A DNA stretch of 64,000 nucleotides from Icerya purchasi (Eukaryota; Arthropoda; Insecta; Hemiptera; Monophlebidae): positions 498,067,352 through 498,131,351 of the forward strand of contig CM077115.1 of assembly GCA_039619475.1 (NCBI GenBank), read 5' to 3'. The stretch's first letter is position 1, and each line of letters begins with the position of its first letter. Below, piece by piece: positions 10,780-22,786 of the stretch. The notes beneath the pieces were generated by a model, which searched no databases, was not told the DNA's origin, and was given only the letters and a program-made list of their open reading frames with translations. The translations under genes and the position numbers were made by a program.

Positions 10780-11990
10780 AAAAGTCATATATCGGCATCA
10801 TCCGAGGGTGAAGAGATGCTAATTTTTGCCAAGCTAGTTCTACATAAATGCGCGGATAGGACACAGTGGTTTAAAAACGAAACCGAGTAAATGTTGCGAT
10901 CATGTGCCGGCGCCAAACTTGTTTGGAAAGTACCAAAAGCTTCCTTGAGTGGGACTGGAGTAATACTTTTATGGAAATTGCTAGCTTTATACTGGTGGAG
11001 TGCATTCCAATCTGATTGATGCAACTGTGCCCTAACCGTCGAACGGAGATCCGTATATGGAATATAAGGGCACAAGTTGCTAATTCGTGCTTCAGATTTA
11101 GTGACTTCATCACAGGTAGCGTTGCCCACCAGGAACCCAGCAAAAGTTGACTGAAGTTTCTCGAACGAAGGATGTGTACCTCTTCTAAAATTGCAGATAT
11201 AAAATAGGCATCTCGAGTAGCAATGGAGTTCAATATGGCATTAAAGCAGCTTAAGAAATCAGATAAAATTAGGATATTATCGTTACAGCTGGAATTACGA
11301 AGAAAACATAGAGCCTTTACAATCGAAATGGCCTCGGCAGTATAAATCGAGCATGCCGATGGTAATTTGAATTTTGCTGGTTACGTTTCTGCTCGGAATA
11401 ACAAACGTCGATCCCACCGGTCCTTAAATGCCTTTAGATCCATCAGTGTATACATATAAAAATCCCGGCCATTTGTTCCTAATCATAGGCATACGATCCG
11501 AAAAGGAAACAGGACCTGGGTAAGGCTCTTGTTTGTGGAATACCAAATCCACTGTCGGAGCTGAAGATTTACTGGCGAAAGTGAACTGTGAGAATACTGG
11601 AGGAAGGTCAATAAGTAAAAGAGGTTTGTAAGGATAAAATATTTTTGCAGAAATTCCGAGGAAAGTTCAGGCTTTAGCAGTAAATCTCCACTTATCTAAA
11701 ATATCGAGATATTTTGAGAGATAAGGAATTGTGTTGGAGAAGGATGCAAATTTACGGAAAAACTCATTGGCAAGTTGCTAGCATCTAAACCGGATCGGTT
11801 CAGTGCAAGATTCCGAACATGAACCAATTATAGGTGAATAGGGAAATTCTCCAGGTATCCAACGTAAGCATGAATTTTGAACCCTAGGTTTGTCGAACTG
11901 CATTTCCGTAAACAATAAATCCGTGATCTATCCGCGATCTTACTCGTTTTAATTAAGTTAGTGATAGTCCAACTACCACCTACGTTTGCG
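10780..11990 (-). pseudogene. I-like LINE relic P: RNase H and C-terminal region
   Basis: On the minus strand the reading near 11450 gives YTDGSKGI (first RNase H Asp). Near 11340 it gives CSIYTAEAISIVKAL (Glu) and near 11300 LILSDFLSCFNAI (second Asp). A frame change then leads to GFLVGNATCDEV near 11120, where GIPGNExAD would be expected. Stops and frameshifts are numerous. The part beyond about 11600 is too decayed to assign firmly. The piece lacks a visible poly(A). Confidence 0.62.
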
Positions 11991-12880
11991 GTTTTGATCT
12001 GAATGCTTGCTTATATTTGATTTTAAAGTTCGACGGCAAAGGGCAAATATCGTTAGTCTGCCTAGGAAGGTCTTTATAGTAATTAACTGCTTTAGATTTT
12101 AATATGTAAGTAAAATAAACCTAGTTTGTTTTGTTCATGTCACTAAGTAGGTACTGTGAATACTATGTCACATTTGACATTTTACCTTACTACGTTACAT
12201 CGTCAAATCTACTAAGTTTCTATTTAATTGCGATTTACTTTGTACCCCAGTAACGTTGGGTTTGTCATTAAAATTAGGTATGTTTTATGCATATTTTTTC
12301 AGTGACCACTTTCGAGTATTAATGTACGTTGCACATGGATTACTAAGTAAGTGGGAATAATGTAATTATTTTGTTTTCAGAAAAATTCGACCGAAACGAA
12401 AGTATGGCGACGAACATATTAAACTGGGCTTTATTTCGACAGAAATAAATGGGGAGACTAGACCTCAATATGTACTATGCACAACTAATCTTGCCAATGA
12501 GCGGGAAGAAGAGAATGATTAGTTCTTAATCTGATTAAGGAGGCAGATCTGGAAACTGATTATATTATAAACTGCACTTCTTGAAAAGTAAACAAGCTAT
12601 TCTATCTCCCGACGTACTTTGCTCACGATATTTGAAATTAACGGTGGTTATTTTTTGACACAGGTCCATGATTTAGGCGGCATTATGCTATTGACGACTT
12701 ATTCAGCGCTAACCGTTCATGTTAAGGCATTATGATCACTATGATAGGCAGTTATGCGCGTTAAATGTCTGGATATTGATGTTGCATGTCTGAATACGTT
12801 TTTTTTTTTTTTCATATTATTGTGATGGTGGTTTCTTAACTTTTTTTCTCATAATGTAGTGTGTTTAAAAAGGTTTCTTT

Positions 12881-12903
12881 TATTTCAATTTCAATTTCAA
12901 TTT
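12881..12903. repeat. (TTTCAA)n microsatellite
   Basis: The hexamer TTTCAA is repeated three to four times in tandem. Confidence 0.8.
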
Positions 12904-14333
12904 GTTTACTTAAGAAATATCTACAATTTTCATAAAATATAATACAATTTACACCGCATATATAGCTGCGCGAGCTGTGAGGATTAACATTAATTTATCG
13001 TACAAATGCACTCAATCACACATTTACATTCAAATGTGTTTACAACCAAGCAAGCACTCTACCATTCACACTCTTATACCAACTCATACTACTTACATAG
13101 ATATAACAATATCTTAAACTATAAACAATTACTTGAAGCGACTGAATATGCTACCGACACTGTTATATTTAGCCCAACTAAACCCCGTGTATATATAAAC
13201 TAAAAATAAGATGAATAATTGTATAAAAGTAATCATAACAATAGTGTGCTTAATTATAATTACAATGTAAGTATTTCGATATTTCACAATAAATCCACTA
13301 TAATTAATGAACACACATTAAACGGTTAAACTTATAAATATATCCATAAACCTATTCACTATAAACCAATTTTGAATTGTGAATACGCAAGCGAAATGTA
13401 AATGAGAACATTGGCTTATGCTTACAATAGAACTTATCCAACATGCATTCAGTTTTTGGTGTTTTAAAGCAACCGTATATAAACTACAAAGCTACTACGA
13501 AATTATTAGTTTTATATTTTATAATTATTAATAACTTATTTACCGTCCTGATTTCCTCAGTAATTAAAAATAAGAGTACATGAAATAAAATATGAAACAT
13601 AAAATGTAAAATATACCACAGTGAAGTTTATCTATATATCTATAATATATATATATGTATATATAATGCAGTGAATGAAATTAATTGATGATGTAAATTT
13701 AACTCAAAATTGATTTTATGTATTTCAGAAATTTTATTAAATTTTTCTTTGCAAGTACTTGCGTATTGCAGCATAACATAACGTCTTTGATTTAACTGAG
13801 TATTAATTGTACGTGCCAAAACATGTATTATTTTGCTTTAACAGTTTTTTTTCGCTGACGACTGTAATGCTTTTCAGAATACCGCGCGATATAAAATGCT
13901 TAAACTAGTGTTTCGAATAATTATCTATAAGATAAATTTCTATCCGATAACTAATGTGAAAAATAAATACTAATGCGTGTTTTTTTTTGAGCTTTCATTT
14001 GAGATGTAATCAATTAGAAGTTTGCGATTGTTTTTACTCAGTTTCAAGTGTGGTTTTAATGTTTCTGACAGTGAATTAAACATAATTGAACCCATGGATA
14101 CCTTGCTTGATTTCGTACGTGATATTTGTTTTAATGTTAAAGCGCTTTCGTTACCAAAATAAATTTTTGGAAATAATGTTCAAATACTAATATTACTGTA
14201 AAACTTTTGGACCTCGCTATAAGAAAACACCCTGAACCTCCAGATGATATTTTTCTATAGTTCTTATTGAAGGGTCGGTTCTAATTGAAAATGCATTTTT
14301 CGCGAAATGAAATAAATGCCCTGTAAGCATAAG

Positions 14334-14356
14334 AAAAAGAAAAAGAAAAAGAAACG
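14334..14356. repeat. (AAAAAG)n microsatellite
   Basis: About four tandem copies of a purine hexamer lie in otherwise unassigned sequence. Confidence 0.75.
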
Positions 14357-14464
14357 TTACAGATTTAACAGATTTCGTTACAATTCGACACAAAAAAGTT
14401 TACACGATTTTCATAGTATCGCTGGCATAAGAATTACGTACTCGGTCATTAATAAAGAAATATA

Positions 14465-14836
14465 CAACAAATAAAACATTAAAAATGTGGTGTATCATAC
14501 GCTAGTGAAATCGAGAATCAGATATGGAATTCAAGCATAGAGAATGGCTAGGAAAACATACGTGGCGAGGAAAATAAGTGTAAACTGCAAATACGAATGC
14601 TTGAAATTAATATCGGATCACAAATACGAGACCGGAAGTGAAATAATACAAAAAGAAGACGTACTGAGCGTTAAAGGAATGTATTTATTCATAAAGATAT
14701 ATAATGACAGAGAAGGAAATAGAATTGGAAGAAAGAACAAAAAATAGAATATCTGATGGAAAACTATTTGTACAAACTTCCGTTAGCTAAAACAAGGATG
14801 GGAGAGCAAACAGACAAATACATTATAGCGCGGTTG
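14465..14836 (+). pseudogene. CR1/L2-like element QS, left part: RT thumb to C-terminus
   Basis: The reading includes YHTLVKSRIRYGIQA, MARKTYV, CLKLISDHK, VLSVKGMYLFIK and finally a stretch beginning GESKQTNT. These match element C ORF2 in order (YYALVESHLRYGVQAW, LLSVRGLYLSMKFW, GEQTDKYVLAQ). It stops at 14836 exactly where a poly(T) begins, and the matching continuation is found at 21261. Element D has therefore split this copy. Stops and frame changes mark it as old. Confidence 0.75.
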
Positions 14837-15125
14837 TTTTTTTTTTGTTTTTTCCCCCCAAAAAGATGATAAATGCGCTGACGAAGTCCGGGTAACAGCT
14901 AGATTTCTTTATGAAGCATTTATGCATATTTGTTGATTTTACTACTAGCTCGATAAGAATTTCAAGCTTTCATTACTTACATAAATTGTTTTTAAAAATA
15001 TTTCATTTAAAAAATAAAAAATAAAAACTTACAACTAGTTTTTTTTTTTTAATTCTCCTTCTCACCGTTTTTATATGCACCGTTTGTAACTACTAAGGTC
15101 ATTACAGCACATATATGGAAGTAAC

Positions 15126-18100
15126 TTATAAGTGTTCGGTCAAACCACTCGTTCTAACGAAGGCTATAACTTTTGTGACGTTAGTTGTAGTATTTGCCAG
15201 ACAATCCTGTATCTTATTAGGTAGGCCATGTTGCGTCCTGAACGTGGCAAACATTGGACATGTGAGAAGAATGTGTGGAACTGTCGGTATACCATCCTGG
15301 CCGCAGAAGAAGCACATAGTGGGGGGGGGGCGAAGATTTGTTAATTATATGACCGTGCGACATAGTGACGTGGCCGATTCGCAGCCGGCTAAGACTTTTA
15401 AAATCATGCCGGGATATTCCCTCCGGTGGCCATCATGGTTCGACTGTGGGCTTAATGTTTTTTAGGAACGTTGTCGTAGCTGCCCATTCTGTTTTCCACT
15501 GATTCTCGCACTTCTTTAGAAAAATATGCATCATCAAAGATGGTAAGTCCCCGAGTCCTCTGGCATTGGCGAGGACAACGCCGAACGCGCTTCCATATCG
15601 ACCCTCTCATTACCAGGTACCCCGATGTGTCCAGGGACCCATATGAACGTCACCCGACTACTGTTCGGTTGGCTTAACTGATTTAGAAGGTAATGTATTT
15701 TCAATATTAGCGGGTTGCTGCATTTTTGGTTTTCCAGCATGCATAACGCCTGTAGGGAATCAGTGACTATGAGAACTTTTATATAGATTTATCGTGATCT
15801 GTGACTAGGCGATATAGGCAGTAAGAAATTCCGTGCAGTTCTGCATCCAATGCATCACAGGCATCGTTAAGTCTAACTTGGTGTGAGATGCCCTGCCCCA
15901 CGAAGGCGCAGGATGCCGGTATTGGTCCTGCTTCACCTTTTGACTTAGCGCCATCTGTGTAATATACTAAATGGTCCACGTATTTTCTAATTGCTCTGGC
16001 TGCCATTTCTGCCGAACCCTGGAAATTTTTTGTACCTAGATTCGATTTCAACGATGTATCGATGTTCGTTCTTTTGGACATCCAGGGGGGAATCATAATC
16101 ATTGGGCTAGGTATTGGCCTCTTTAGGAATGTGATCCCGTATACTTGCAAGACAGCCATTACCTCCAGCAGGGGATCGCGCCTGAAAAACTTGGCTTGAG
16201 AGGGCATTTATCTAAGTGAAAAGGAAAGTTTTGTATGTGGTTGAGGATAACGGTACGTGTTTCGTAGTGTGAAATAGTTTCGGTAGTAAGAGAGGGGGGC
16301 AGCCGGTTAGAGCGCACATACTGGCTGCCGGAGATGTTCGATGCACCTTCAGGATAGTCCTCAGAGTGGCATGGTGCACGGGATCGAGGCACTTCAGTAA
16401 TGATTTACTTGCAGAAGAGTACACCTTGCATCCGTAGTTGATGATTTTTGATATGTTACGGAGGAATTTAGGATTGATAAGTGCACGGCACCCCTGTAAA
16501 AATTGATACACACTGTTTTACTTGTTGAGATGGCTAGTCCGTTTATTTCAGACCAGCTTTGAATTTTGTTTATCGCTTTCTGGAGGATTGAATGAGCGTT
16601 AGAAGGATGATGAGACGATAAGGATATGTTTAGATCATCGATAAACAGCCGGGCGGAAATGGGCGGCGAGATGCAATTTGCTACGTCGTTGATGTAAATC
16701 ATGAATAAGGTTGCACTGAGGGCAGAGCCTTGTGGCACACCATTCTCAGTTGTAATGGGTGCTATTATTGATGAATCGATCTTAACCCAGATCGTTCGGT
16801 TGCTTAAAAAGCTAGAGTTATATATCTGCCCATTCGGCCACTTATTCCGGCCGTTTTGAGCTTTTGTAATAATCCATGCCGCCACACGCGATCGAACGCT
16901 TTTTCCAAATCGAAAAAGACCGCGTACGTGTGCTGGTGGCGGTGGAAGCCTGCTAGTATTTGCCGTTGCAGGCTTATCAAGTGATTGTCTGTTGATCTCG
17001 CTCTTCGCCCTCCGGCTTGAATCGGTGAGAGGACATTATTTTGTTCGAAGACATACAGGAGACGCCTGTTTACCATCTTCTCCATTATTTTAGATAGGAC
17101 GCTTAGTAAAGAGATTGGTCGATAAATTTCAGGATCGAATGGGTCTTTATTTAGTTTTAAGATGGGAATAACGTACGCTGTTTTCCAGGATTGAGGGATA
17201 TTACCGGATGACCATATTTGATTATAGATTTTTAGGAGAAACTCTTTAGCTTGTAGTGGTAGGTATTTAACCACGTATGGGTGAATGGAACGGGGCCAGG
17301 TGCACTGTTGCGGGTATGGTATTTAATTTGGAAGTTTAACCCAGACATAGTAAAATTGGTATTATAAGCTTCCGAGGAAAGTTGAGTCAAAATTGGGTCT
17401 TGTTGTTCACAAACAACTTTTTTCACAGTGAACTCGAGTGAGTAGACAATGGAAGAGAATTCTTTTTGGTAGTGTTGAGCGAAGGCATCCGCCACACTGC
17501 CTGGGTCAGATATGACCACGTTATTATGGATTAATGTGATTGCAGGGTTTGCTCGGTTGGGGCCGTTCATTGACTTAATTTTAGTCCAAGTCGCTTTGTT
17601 GGATGTTGATTGGATGATGGATGAAACGAAAGAATTCCAGGATTCAAGCTTCTTCGTCTTAATTATAAACTGTGCTTTGGTACACAGCTTTTTAAACTCA
17701 ATTAGATCATTGATTAACTTCGTTGCTTTGTATTTTCTTAGCGCTCGCTTGTGGTCTCCTATTGCTAAGGCGACTTCACTACACCACCAGGGAACGCGAC
17801 GACGACGAGACATAGGTGAAAATTTGGGGATCGTCGCATCAGCAGCAGTAAAAACTGCTTCCAGGAAAATCCTGATATTCTCTTCTACAGACGTTCTTAG
17901 CTGGTGTGGGATGGAGACCCTGTCATGGAATATTTCCCAGTTGGCTTTATGATACAAGAAGCGTCTTGTAGTGAGTGTGGCAGTGTTTGGGACAAGATTC
18001 GTTTTGGTATTTATTAAGATAGGGAAGTGATCGCTAAAACAGAGATCAGGCACTACACCAGCCTCTAGGTTGGGATGAAGCGTTCCAGAGGAAAACGCTA

Positions 18101-18596
18101 GGTCAATGGTGGAGAAAACGTTATATGAGAAATTGAAATGTGTGGGGGACGGTTGTAGGATCAAACAAAAATTATTATCCAGCAGTAGTTTGGAAATAGC
18201 TGCTCCATGTTTGTTTGTGTCATGATCCCCAGATTGGTGCGTGGGCATTGAAATCGCCCAATATTACCATCGGCTATGGTAGTTGTGAAATGATGGATTC
18301 AAGTTCCTGGTGGCTACTCATACTGTTAGGGGAAACATAGTGCCACTGGTGTATTTGATAGTAGGGGGACACGGACAGAGACTGCAACAACCTGAAGGGG
18401 AGAATTGAGACTATTCACACCTAAACAGTCGATAATTTTTTACCTTTGGTTGATCGCTTGCTTTAAGGTGTGTTTCCTGTAAGTATATGGCATAGGGACA
18501 GTGCCGAGAGATCAGCGGCATCAGTTCAGTCCGATTGTTGGTAAAACCACGACAATTCCATTGCATTGTACACGAATTTGCAGACATTTTGTTCAT
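15126..18596 (-). pseudogene. Element D ORF2: endonuclease-RT-RNase H, frameshifted
   Basis: The ATG at 18596 begins a product with TMQWNCRGF and YLQETHLK (endonuclease). After a frame change the reading 18248-17232 gives TIDLAFSSG, FSDHFPILI and VPWWCSEVA. The RT follows in two more frames with YRPISLLSVLSK, FFDLEKAFDRVW, NGVPQGSALS and LFIDDLNIS, so the catalytic box is FIDD instead of the usual FADD. RNase H shows YYTDGAKSK, DALDAELHGI and FIWVPGHIGVPGNERVD. A final Cys/His segment has CFFCGQDG and PHILLTCP. There are several frameshifts, so no full product can be made. ORF2 starts 66 nt after the ORF1 stop. Confidence 0.85.
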
Positions 18597-18661
18597 ATTT
18601 ATTTTATGACTTAGTATGCCTATTTTAGACGCCTTCGTTTCATTATATGGAAAAGGGGTAA

Positions 18662-21162
18662 CTATTCATTGGCGCTGGCTACGCCGCTGTTTTCATGAGG
18701 ACGCTCGTCTTCGGACGTTGTTGTATATCGTTCCGATAACTTTCTGATGATTCGGGAGCACCGACTCTTTATGGATCTACCGGTAAGAAAGGGTTTGACT
18801 GTTGCGAGCATGTGCATTAGTTCATCATAACTCTTTGTGTAATTAACTGCATAAGTGATGTACATCGGGTGAGTCGCTACTGTTTTGATGAACATTTTAA
18901 ATTCTTTAAGCTCCATTATGAACGGTGGCTGTTCTGAGTTAAAGAGCTGTTCGACCCCTTCAGCGACGTCAATTGGTTCTGCCGTTGGTTGTTCTTTGCG
19001 TGTCTCTATTGATGAAGATTTTTCTTCTTCAGCTAATCGCTTATCGTAGAGAGTCGGCCGCTTAGGCAGCGGCTGGGCTCGGAACGATAAAGGTGTCGGA
19101 TTATTGAGCGACTCTGGGGACCTAGGGTGGGGCCGTTTTAGAGGACTTGTATCTGTGGTCACCTCCATTTCCAAGTCTTCATTTGGATTCTTTGAGATTA
19201 TTTCATCCGTGTTGATGGTGCTCTCTGACTGGTATGGGTTGCTGCCGTGTGCTGATTCCATTTGCTCAGTTGCACCGACAGTGTCCAGGGGACTGGGAAG
19301 TGATTCTTGTTGAGACCTCGTCGATTCTCTCTCATTTCTACAGTTAGTGCAAGTGTGGTCTTCTAATTGTATGAAGATTCCATACTCGTGCTCATTACTA
19401 CGCAAGAGAAAGGATGTGGGGACATTTGCGCAGTTGACATGTTCCACATACACCTGTCTTCGCCAGCTTATTACATGTGCAAACTCATCATCTGAGGGGT
19501 TTACACGCAGTATTGCTATCGGCGATACTAACTTGAGGGATAACGTCGTCGTAAGATATGACAAAAGTGTCTCATTTGTAATGGTGGCCGATACGTTTGA
19601 TAGGGTAATTTCGTTAGCCGGATGTCTGACTCTGGTAGCTTGAATTGTTCGTTCTCCTAATAAGATCGTTCCGCCTTTAGCAAAGAACGCGTCGGCCGTT
19701 GATTGCGTTCTGAGGAAAATAATTACGCAATCCCTGCTTATCCGGGAGCCTGCAATTATGTCCAGATCACTGCCGGTGACTGCTTTGGCTGCAGCGAAAT
19801 AGTCTTTGAGAGGGTGAGGGGGAAAGTAAAGTAAGATGATGCCTTGCTCGTTATTTGGGTGGTTAAACGTGGTCAGTGGTGTTATTTTCTTTGATTTTAC
19901 TTCTGTTCGGCAAACGAGATATTTTGTGTATTTATTATTCGAGAGGACGGAGTTTTATCATGATTAAATGATGCGCTCGATTTCGGAATTCGATTATCGG
20001 CCGTAGCATTCGTTACCTCAGAATTATTAGCGTCTGCGTTTACCGGCTCAGTGTGCGGCGCGTTTTCTTTTGTTGTGGCGGCTGGGGACGATATTACGCG
20101 TGCTACATCCGATTGTTGTGTAGTGGCTGTTTGCTGTATTGCTGCGTGTGTCCGTGGGGCATGAGTATGTGCGATGGTTACGTGTGTGTGCGGGGCTGTT
20201 GCGTGTGTAGTTACCTTTTTTTTTTTCTTTTTGGGCGCGCCAGCGGCATCGACCCAACAACAAGAAAACTAAGCTAATAAATTAAATAACTAAGCGGTCC
20301 GAAATGGACGCAAGTGCGGACACCACAGAAGATGAAGGAAAGGAGAGGATAAAGGAAGAGTTATAGGGAGTAGGGAGACCTAATGACAGGAGCTGACTGT
20401 ATAAAAGGGAGCGTTAGTTACGAAGAGCAGGACACTCGAAGAAAATGTGATCAGCATCACATGTACGAGGAGGATCACAATCGTGAAGAGAACAATCAGG
20501 AGAAGGCGATAGAGCAAATCGAAAGTGAGAGGAGGGGAGGAGAGAATGATTGATCGGGAGACGAATTAGGGAGACAATAGGAGAACGACGACCGAAAGGA
20601 ATAGAATGGAACCAAGACAGGGAACGAAGACTCGGCTGAATAAAACGGTAATGCGAATGACGATTAGAAAATAGGGAGGGATAAATATCCCGCCAAAGTC
20701 TGGCGTGATTGGAGGTGGATAAGGAAAGGATATCTGAAGAAGGGAAATGGTTGAGGAATGAATCAAGGCGACCAGCAGAACGAGTCAAAGAGTCGGCTGC
20801 ATCATTGCCATCAATTCCGGAATGACTGGGGACCCACAAAAATACAATGAGAATAGAACGGGATGACTGCAAAGTGGAGGTAAGAGAAAGAATTGAGAGA
20901 ATAATATTATCAGAGGAATGTGAAGGAGGAGAGGATATGGCTTGAAGGACGCCCTTAGAGTCCGAAATAATGAGTGTGTAGTTACCTTCAGCTGACCATT
21001 AGAGCCAGTGACGCGTGTAGTCGTGTTAGTTAAATGAACGCTATTACTTGTTTTGTTCGATGATGCCGGAGTTGCTATCTTGTTCTTATCAGCGCTGAAG
21101 CCGGTTTTCGTCTTGGCTTGTTGGCCGGCCGTCTTGCCGTCCGGCTGAGTTGGTGATAACAT
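18662..21162 (-). pseudogene. Element D ORF1, split by insertion H and one frameshift
   Basis: The start is the ATG at 21162 (MLSPTQPDGK). The first part runs to LKVTTH, where the 756-bp insertion H interrupts. Past H the frame continues through a Thr/Ala/His-rich linker to SFAEQK at about 19925. A frameshift follows, and then GIILLYFPPHPLKDYF, AGSRISRD, ISWRRQVYV and TCTNC follow down to 18662. Element F ORF1 has the same blocks in order (FPYIQGSTLKDYF, AASRISNN, VSWRRQVYV). F has a zinc knuckle, CFKCNSTGHKVSTC, where D keeps only TCTNC, so the D knuckle is degraded. Confidence 0.8.
20218..20973 (-). mobile_element. 5'-truncated I-like element H with 15-bp target-site duplication
   Basis: The duplication GTGTGTAGTTACCTT is perfect at 20203-20217 and 20974-20988. 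Between the copies lies a minus-strand 3' fragment of an A-type element. It has poly(A), read as T at 20218-20231, a 3' hairpin at 20233-20255, and a coding part with FLWVPSHSGIDGNDAADSL, RLPINHSLLPSSHFRF and CDADHIFFEC. It lies inside ORF1 of D, so it is younger than D. Its 5' truncation at the RNase H domain recurs in other fragments. Confidence 0.9.
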
Positions 21163-21607
21163 AATCGGTTAATAGAAACTGATAAAATCACACGAGAAAA
21201 ACAATAGATAAAATTACGAACGAAACGCAGATTTAATCAACTTATTAGAACTGATGTGTATTTTAGTTGTAAATAAAATGCCTAAAGAAATAATAGAGGA
21301 GGAAAAAAGTTGGGGTGAAAAAAAAAGAAAATGAAGGAATAGTTACAGAAAGAGGGAATTATAGGAACAATAATAAGCATGAAATAAGAGAAGAGGGTAC
21401 GGAAATAGTGATAAATAAAAGTGGAAAAAAGGGAAAAGAAAAGGGACGGAATAAAATAAATAAATAAAATAAAAATATAATAATAATAATAGATTAGTTA
21501 TAGATAAGTTAGAAGCAAGGAAAAATATATGATAAGTTAGTAATAAAATGATTTACACGGCGATAAGACTCTATAGTATATAAGTATATTTAGATGTAAG
21601 AAAACTC

Positions 21608-21815
21608 TTTTTTTTGGGGTACGTCAACAGTGGAACTTACCCTACGCAATGAATTGTACATTATATAAGGAAAAGATTAGAAATTGAGAAGATAAAGAAG
21701 GCCAACAGAGGAACTATATTGAGAGAGGGAAATGCAAGAATGGAGTGGACACTATAAGGAGTAGGAAGGCCAAGGCGCAGAAGACTATAATACAAAGTAG
21801 AACGTTCGTAGGAAA
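21608..21815 (-). mobile_element. Short I-like 3' fragment R
   Basis: AAAACTC at 21601-21607 is repeated at 21816-21822, flanking a minus-strand fragment. The fragment starts with T at 21608-21615 (its poly(A)), then a hairpin-forming GGGT/ACCC end. Its coding part includes YERSTLYYSLLRLGLPTPY and PSLNIVPLLAFF, the extreme C-terminus of an A-type ORF2. It is only about 0.2 kb long and inserted in the 3' UTR of QS. Confidence 0.7.
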
Positions 21816-21819
21816 TAAA

Positions 21820-21847
21820 ACTCGTCGACAAGCATTTAGCTTGACGA
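21820..21847 (+). other. QS 3' hairpin, covarying with element C
   Basis: CTCGT (21820-21824) pairs with ACGAG (21843-21847). CGA is bulged. CAAGC (21828-21832) pairs with GCTTG (21838-21842) over ATTTA. In C the outer stem is TCCGT/ACGGA, so two base pairs have changed on both sides while pairing is kept. Confidence 0.65.
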
Positions 21848-21893
21848 GCAAATGTGTAAATATTAATAAATATATATATTTTCAAAAAAAAAT

Positions 21894-22406
21894 ATATACA
21901 TGTTAAGTGAATAGAGGTGTCTTTTCATAACCAGCTAACAAAATTGAATTATGATATTTTAATTAAATGCAAATTCCTAATAATAAATTTGCCCCCCTCC
22001 CCCTTAATGGACTCAAAAAATTAACTTGTACGATTAACCTGCTGTCAAGTTGTTGAATTGTTGCAAATTAAAAATTTTAATTTCGAAATTTTCCCGTTCG
22101 CTCTTTTTAACAAACACGGTTACTATAGATAAAATCAAGAGAGTAAGTAAGGTGCACTATCAAGCTAAAATTGTGTAAAGTAGTGCCGTAATTTAGCATA
22201 ATGTCTCCATCAGCGTTTAAGCAGTGGCTTTTTTAACAATAATTCAGATCGACAACTAGAAAATTTGAATATTTTCAAACGGATGACAGCAAAAATTACG
22301 TTTTTCGAGAGAGAGAGAGAGTAAATAAGGACTAAAATTAATATTTAATCGGTTAATATTAAGAATTGTTCATTAATTTTGCGTAACGTTTGTTTGATTT
22401 TTTTAG
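21894..22406. other. Non-coding flank upstream of the first recognised receptor exon
   Basis: The stretch is AT-rich with no coding match. It should precede the 45-bp exon, so an upstream receptor exon (signal peptide and N-terminal helix) might be expected here or further left. None could be recognised. A GA run at 22308-22320 is followed by GTAAAT, which looks like a donor, but the implied peptide does not resemble the receptor. Confidence 0.4.
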
Positions 22407-22451
22407 AATGCGCAAACCTCGGAATTTTACATGACTGGCAACGCGATATTG
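22407..22451 (+). CDS. Receptor exon i (45 bp, loop D region)
   Basis: Acceptor TTTTTTTAG lies at 22398-22406 and donor GTTAGT at 22452. The exon is exactly 15 codons, phase 0 at both ends, and reads NAQTSEFYMTGNAIL. In nicotinic receptor genes the third exon is typically 45 bp, phase 0-0, encoding a segment such as DExNQxxTTNVWLKx. Length and phase fit well, while residue identity is low. The loop D tryptophan position would be Asn here. The call rests mainly on size, phase and position before exon ii. Confidence 0.68.
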
Positions 22452-22546
22452 GTTAGTAAAATTCAAACATATAGAATTAAAGTACGGTACTCATTATCGA
22501 ATACAGAATTTTATTCGCAACCACGTTTTGTTTTAATTATTCCTAG

Positions 22547-22653
22547 AATTGGAGGGATTTTCGAATTCTTTGGACACCAGAAGATTACAATGACACGTAC
22601 GAAGTATCCATAGACGCCTATCAGTTGTGGAAACCTCAAATTTTTTTATTCAA
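22547..22653 (+). CDS. Receptor exon ii (loop A region)
   Basis: Acceptor TTATTCCTAG ends at 22546 and donor GTAAAT starts at 22654. The translation starts NWRDFRILWTPEDYND and ends LWKPQIFLF plus two bases of an Asn codon. This matches the receptor pattern WxDxxLxWxPxDY...WxPDIxLYN. The intron falls at the conserved place after LYN (phase 2). The loop A tyrosine of LYN is Phe here. At 107 bp it is one codon shorter than the usual 110. Confidence 0.85.
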
Positions 22654-22786
22654 GTAAATTTTGTATTATTTAAAGAATGTTTTTACATATTTTTCCTTAA
22701 AAAACCAGCTAAAAGGCCTTACAATTTCTAGACCTCTGCATTTAACCGGTAATCATAGACGGTAACGTGGTGCTGTATATTTGAAA

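Larger units (their letters stand above)
12000..14460. other. AT-rich non-coding region
   Basis: I see no gene here. It contains the short repeats listed separately, a run of T at about 12799-12812, a TA-rich microsatellite near 13640-13665, and short antisense open frames with no recognisable features. It may contain eroded transposon sequence. Confidence 0.4.
14837..21255 (-). mobile_element. I-like non-LTR retrotransposon D inserted in element QS
   Basis: This minus-strand element has ORF1 (21162 down to 18662), ORF2 (18596 down to 15126), a 3' UTR and a terminal poly(A), read as poly(T) from 14837. A second T run at 15039-15050 is internal. The flanks are the two halves of one CR1/L2-like ORF2, which proves the insertion. 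Both flanks end in GTTG, but a longer duplication has diverged. D itself contains insertion H in ORF1. Its protein family is that of F, G and J, distinct from A and E. Confidence 0.8.
21256..21893 (+). pseudogene. CR1/L2-like element QS, right part: ORF2 C-terminus and 3' UTR
   Basis: NKMPKEIIEEEKSW from about 21271 matches the C-terminus of element C (NKMPGEIIKEKMER) and resumes where the left part stopped at 14836. The rest is purine-rich 3' UTR ending in a hairpin (21820-21847) and an A-rich tail at about 21885-21893. Fragment R interrupts the UTR at 21608-21815. Coding is decayed. Confidence 0.72.

Noticed and set aside
15039..15050. 3' end of element D at this T run
   Set aside because: The T run at 14837 directly abuts the split CR1/L2-like coding sequence, so the element more likely extends to 14837.
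22248..22320. Candidate upstream receptor exon between an ATTCAG acceptor and a GTAAAT donor
   Set aside because: The phase would fit, but the peptide shows no similarity to the N-terminal receptor region, and the GA repeat makes the donor suspect.
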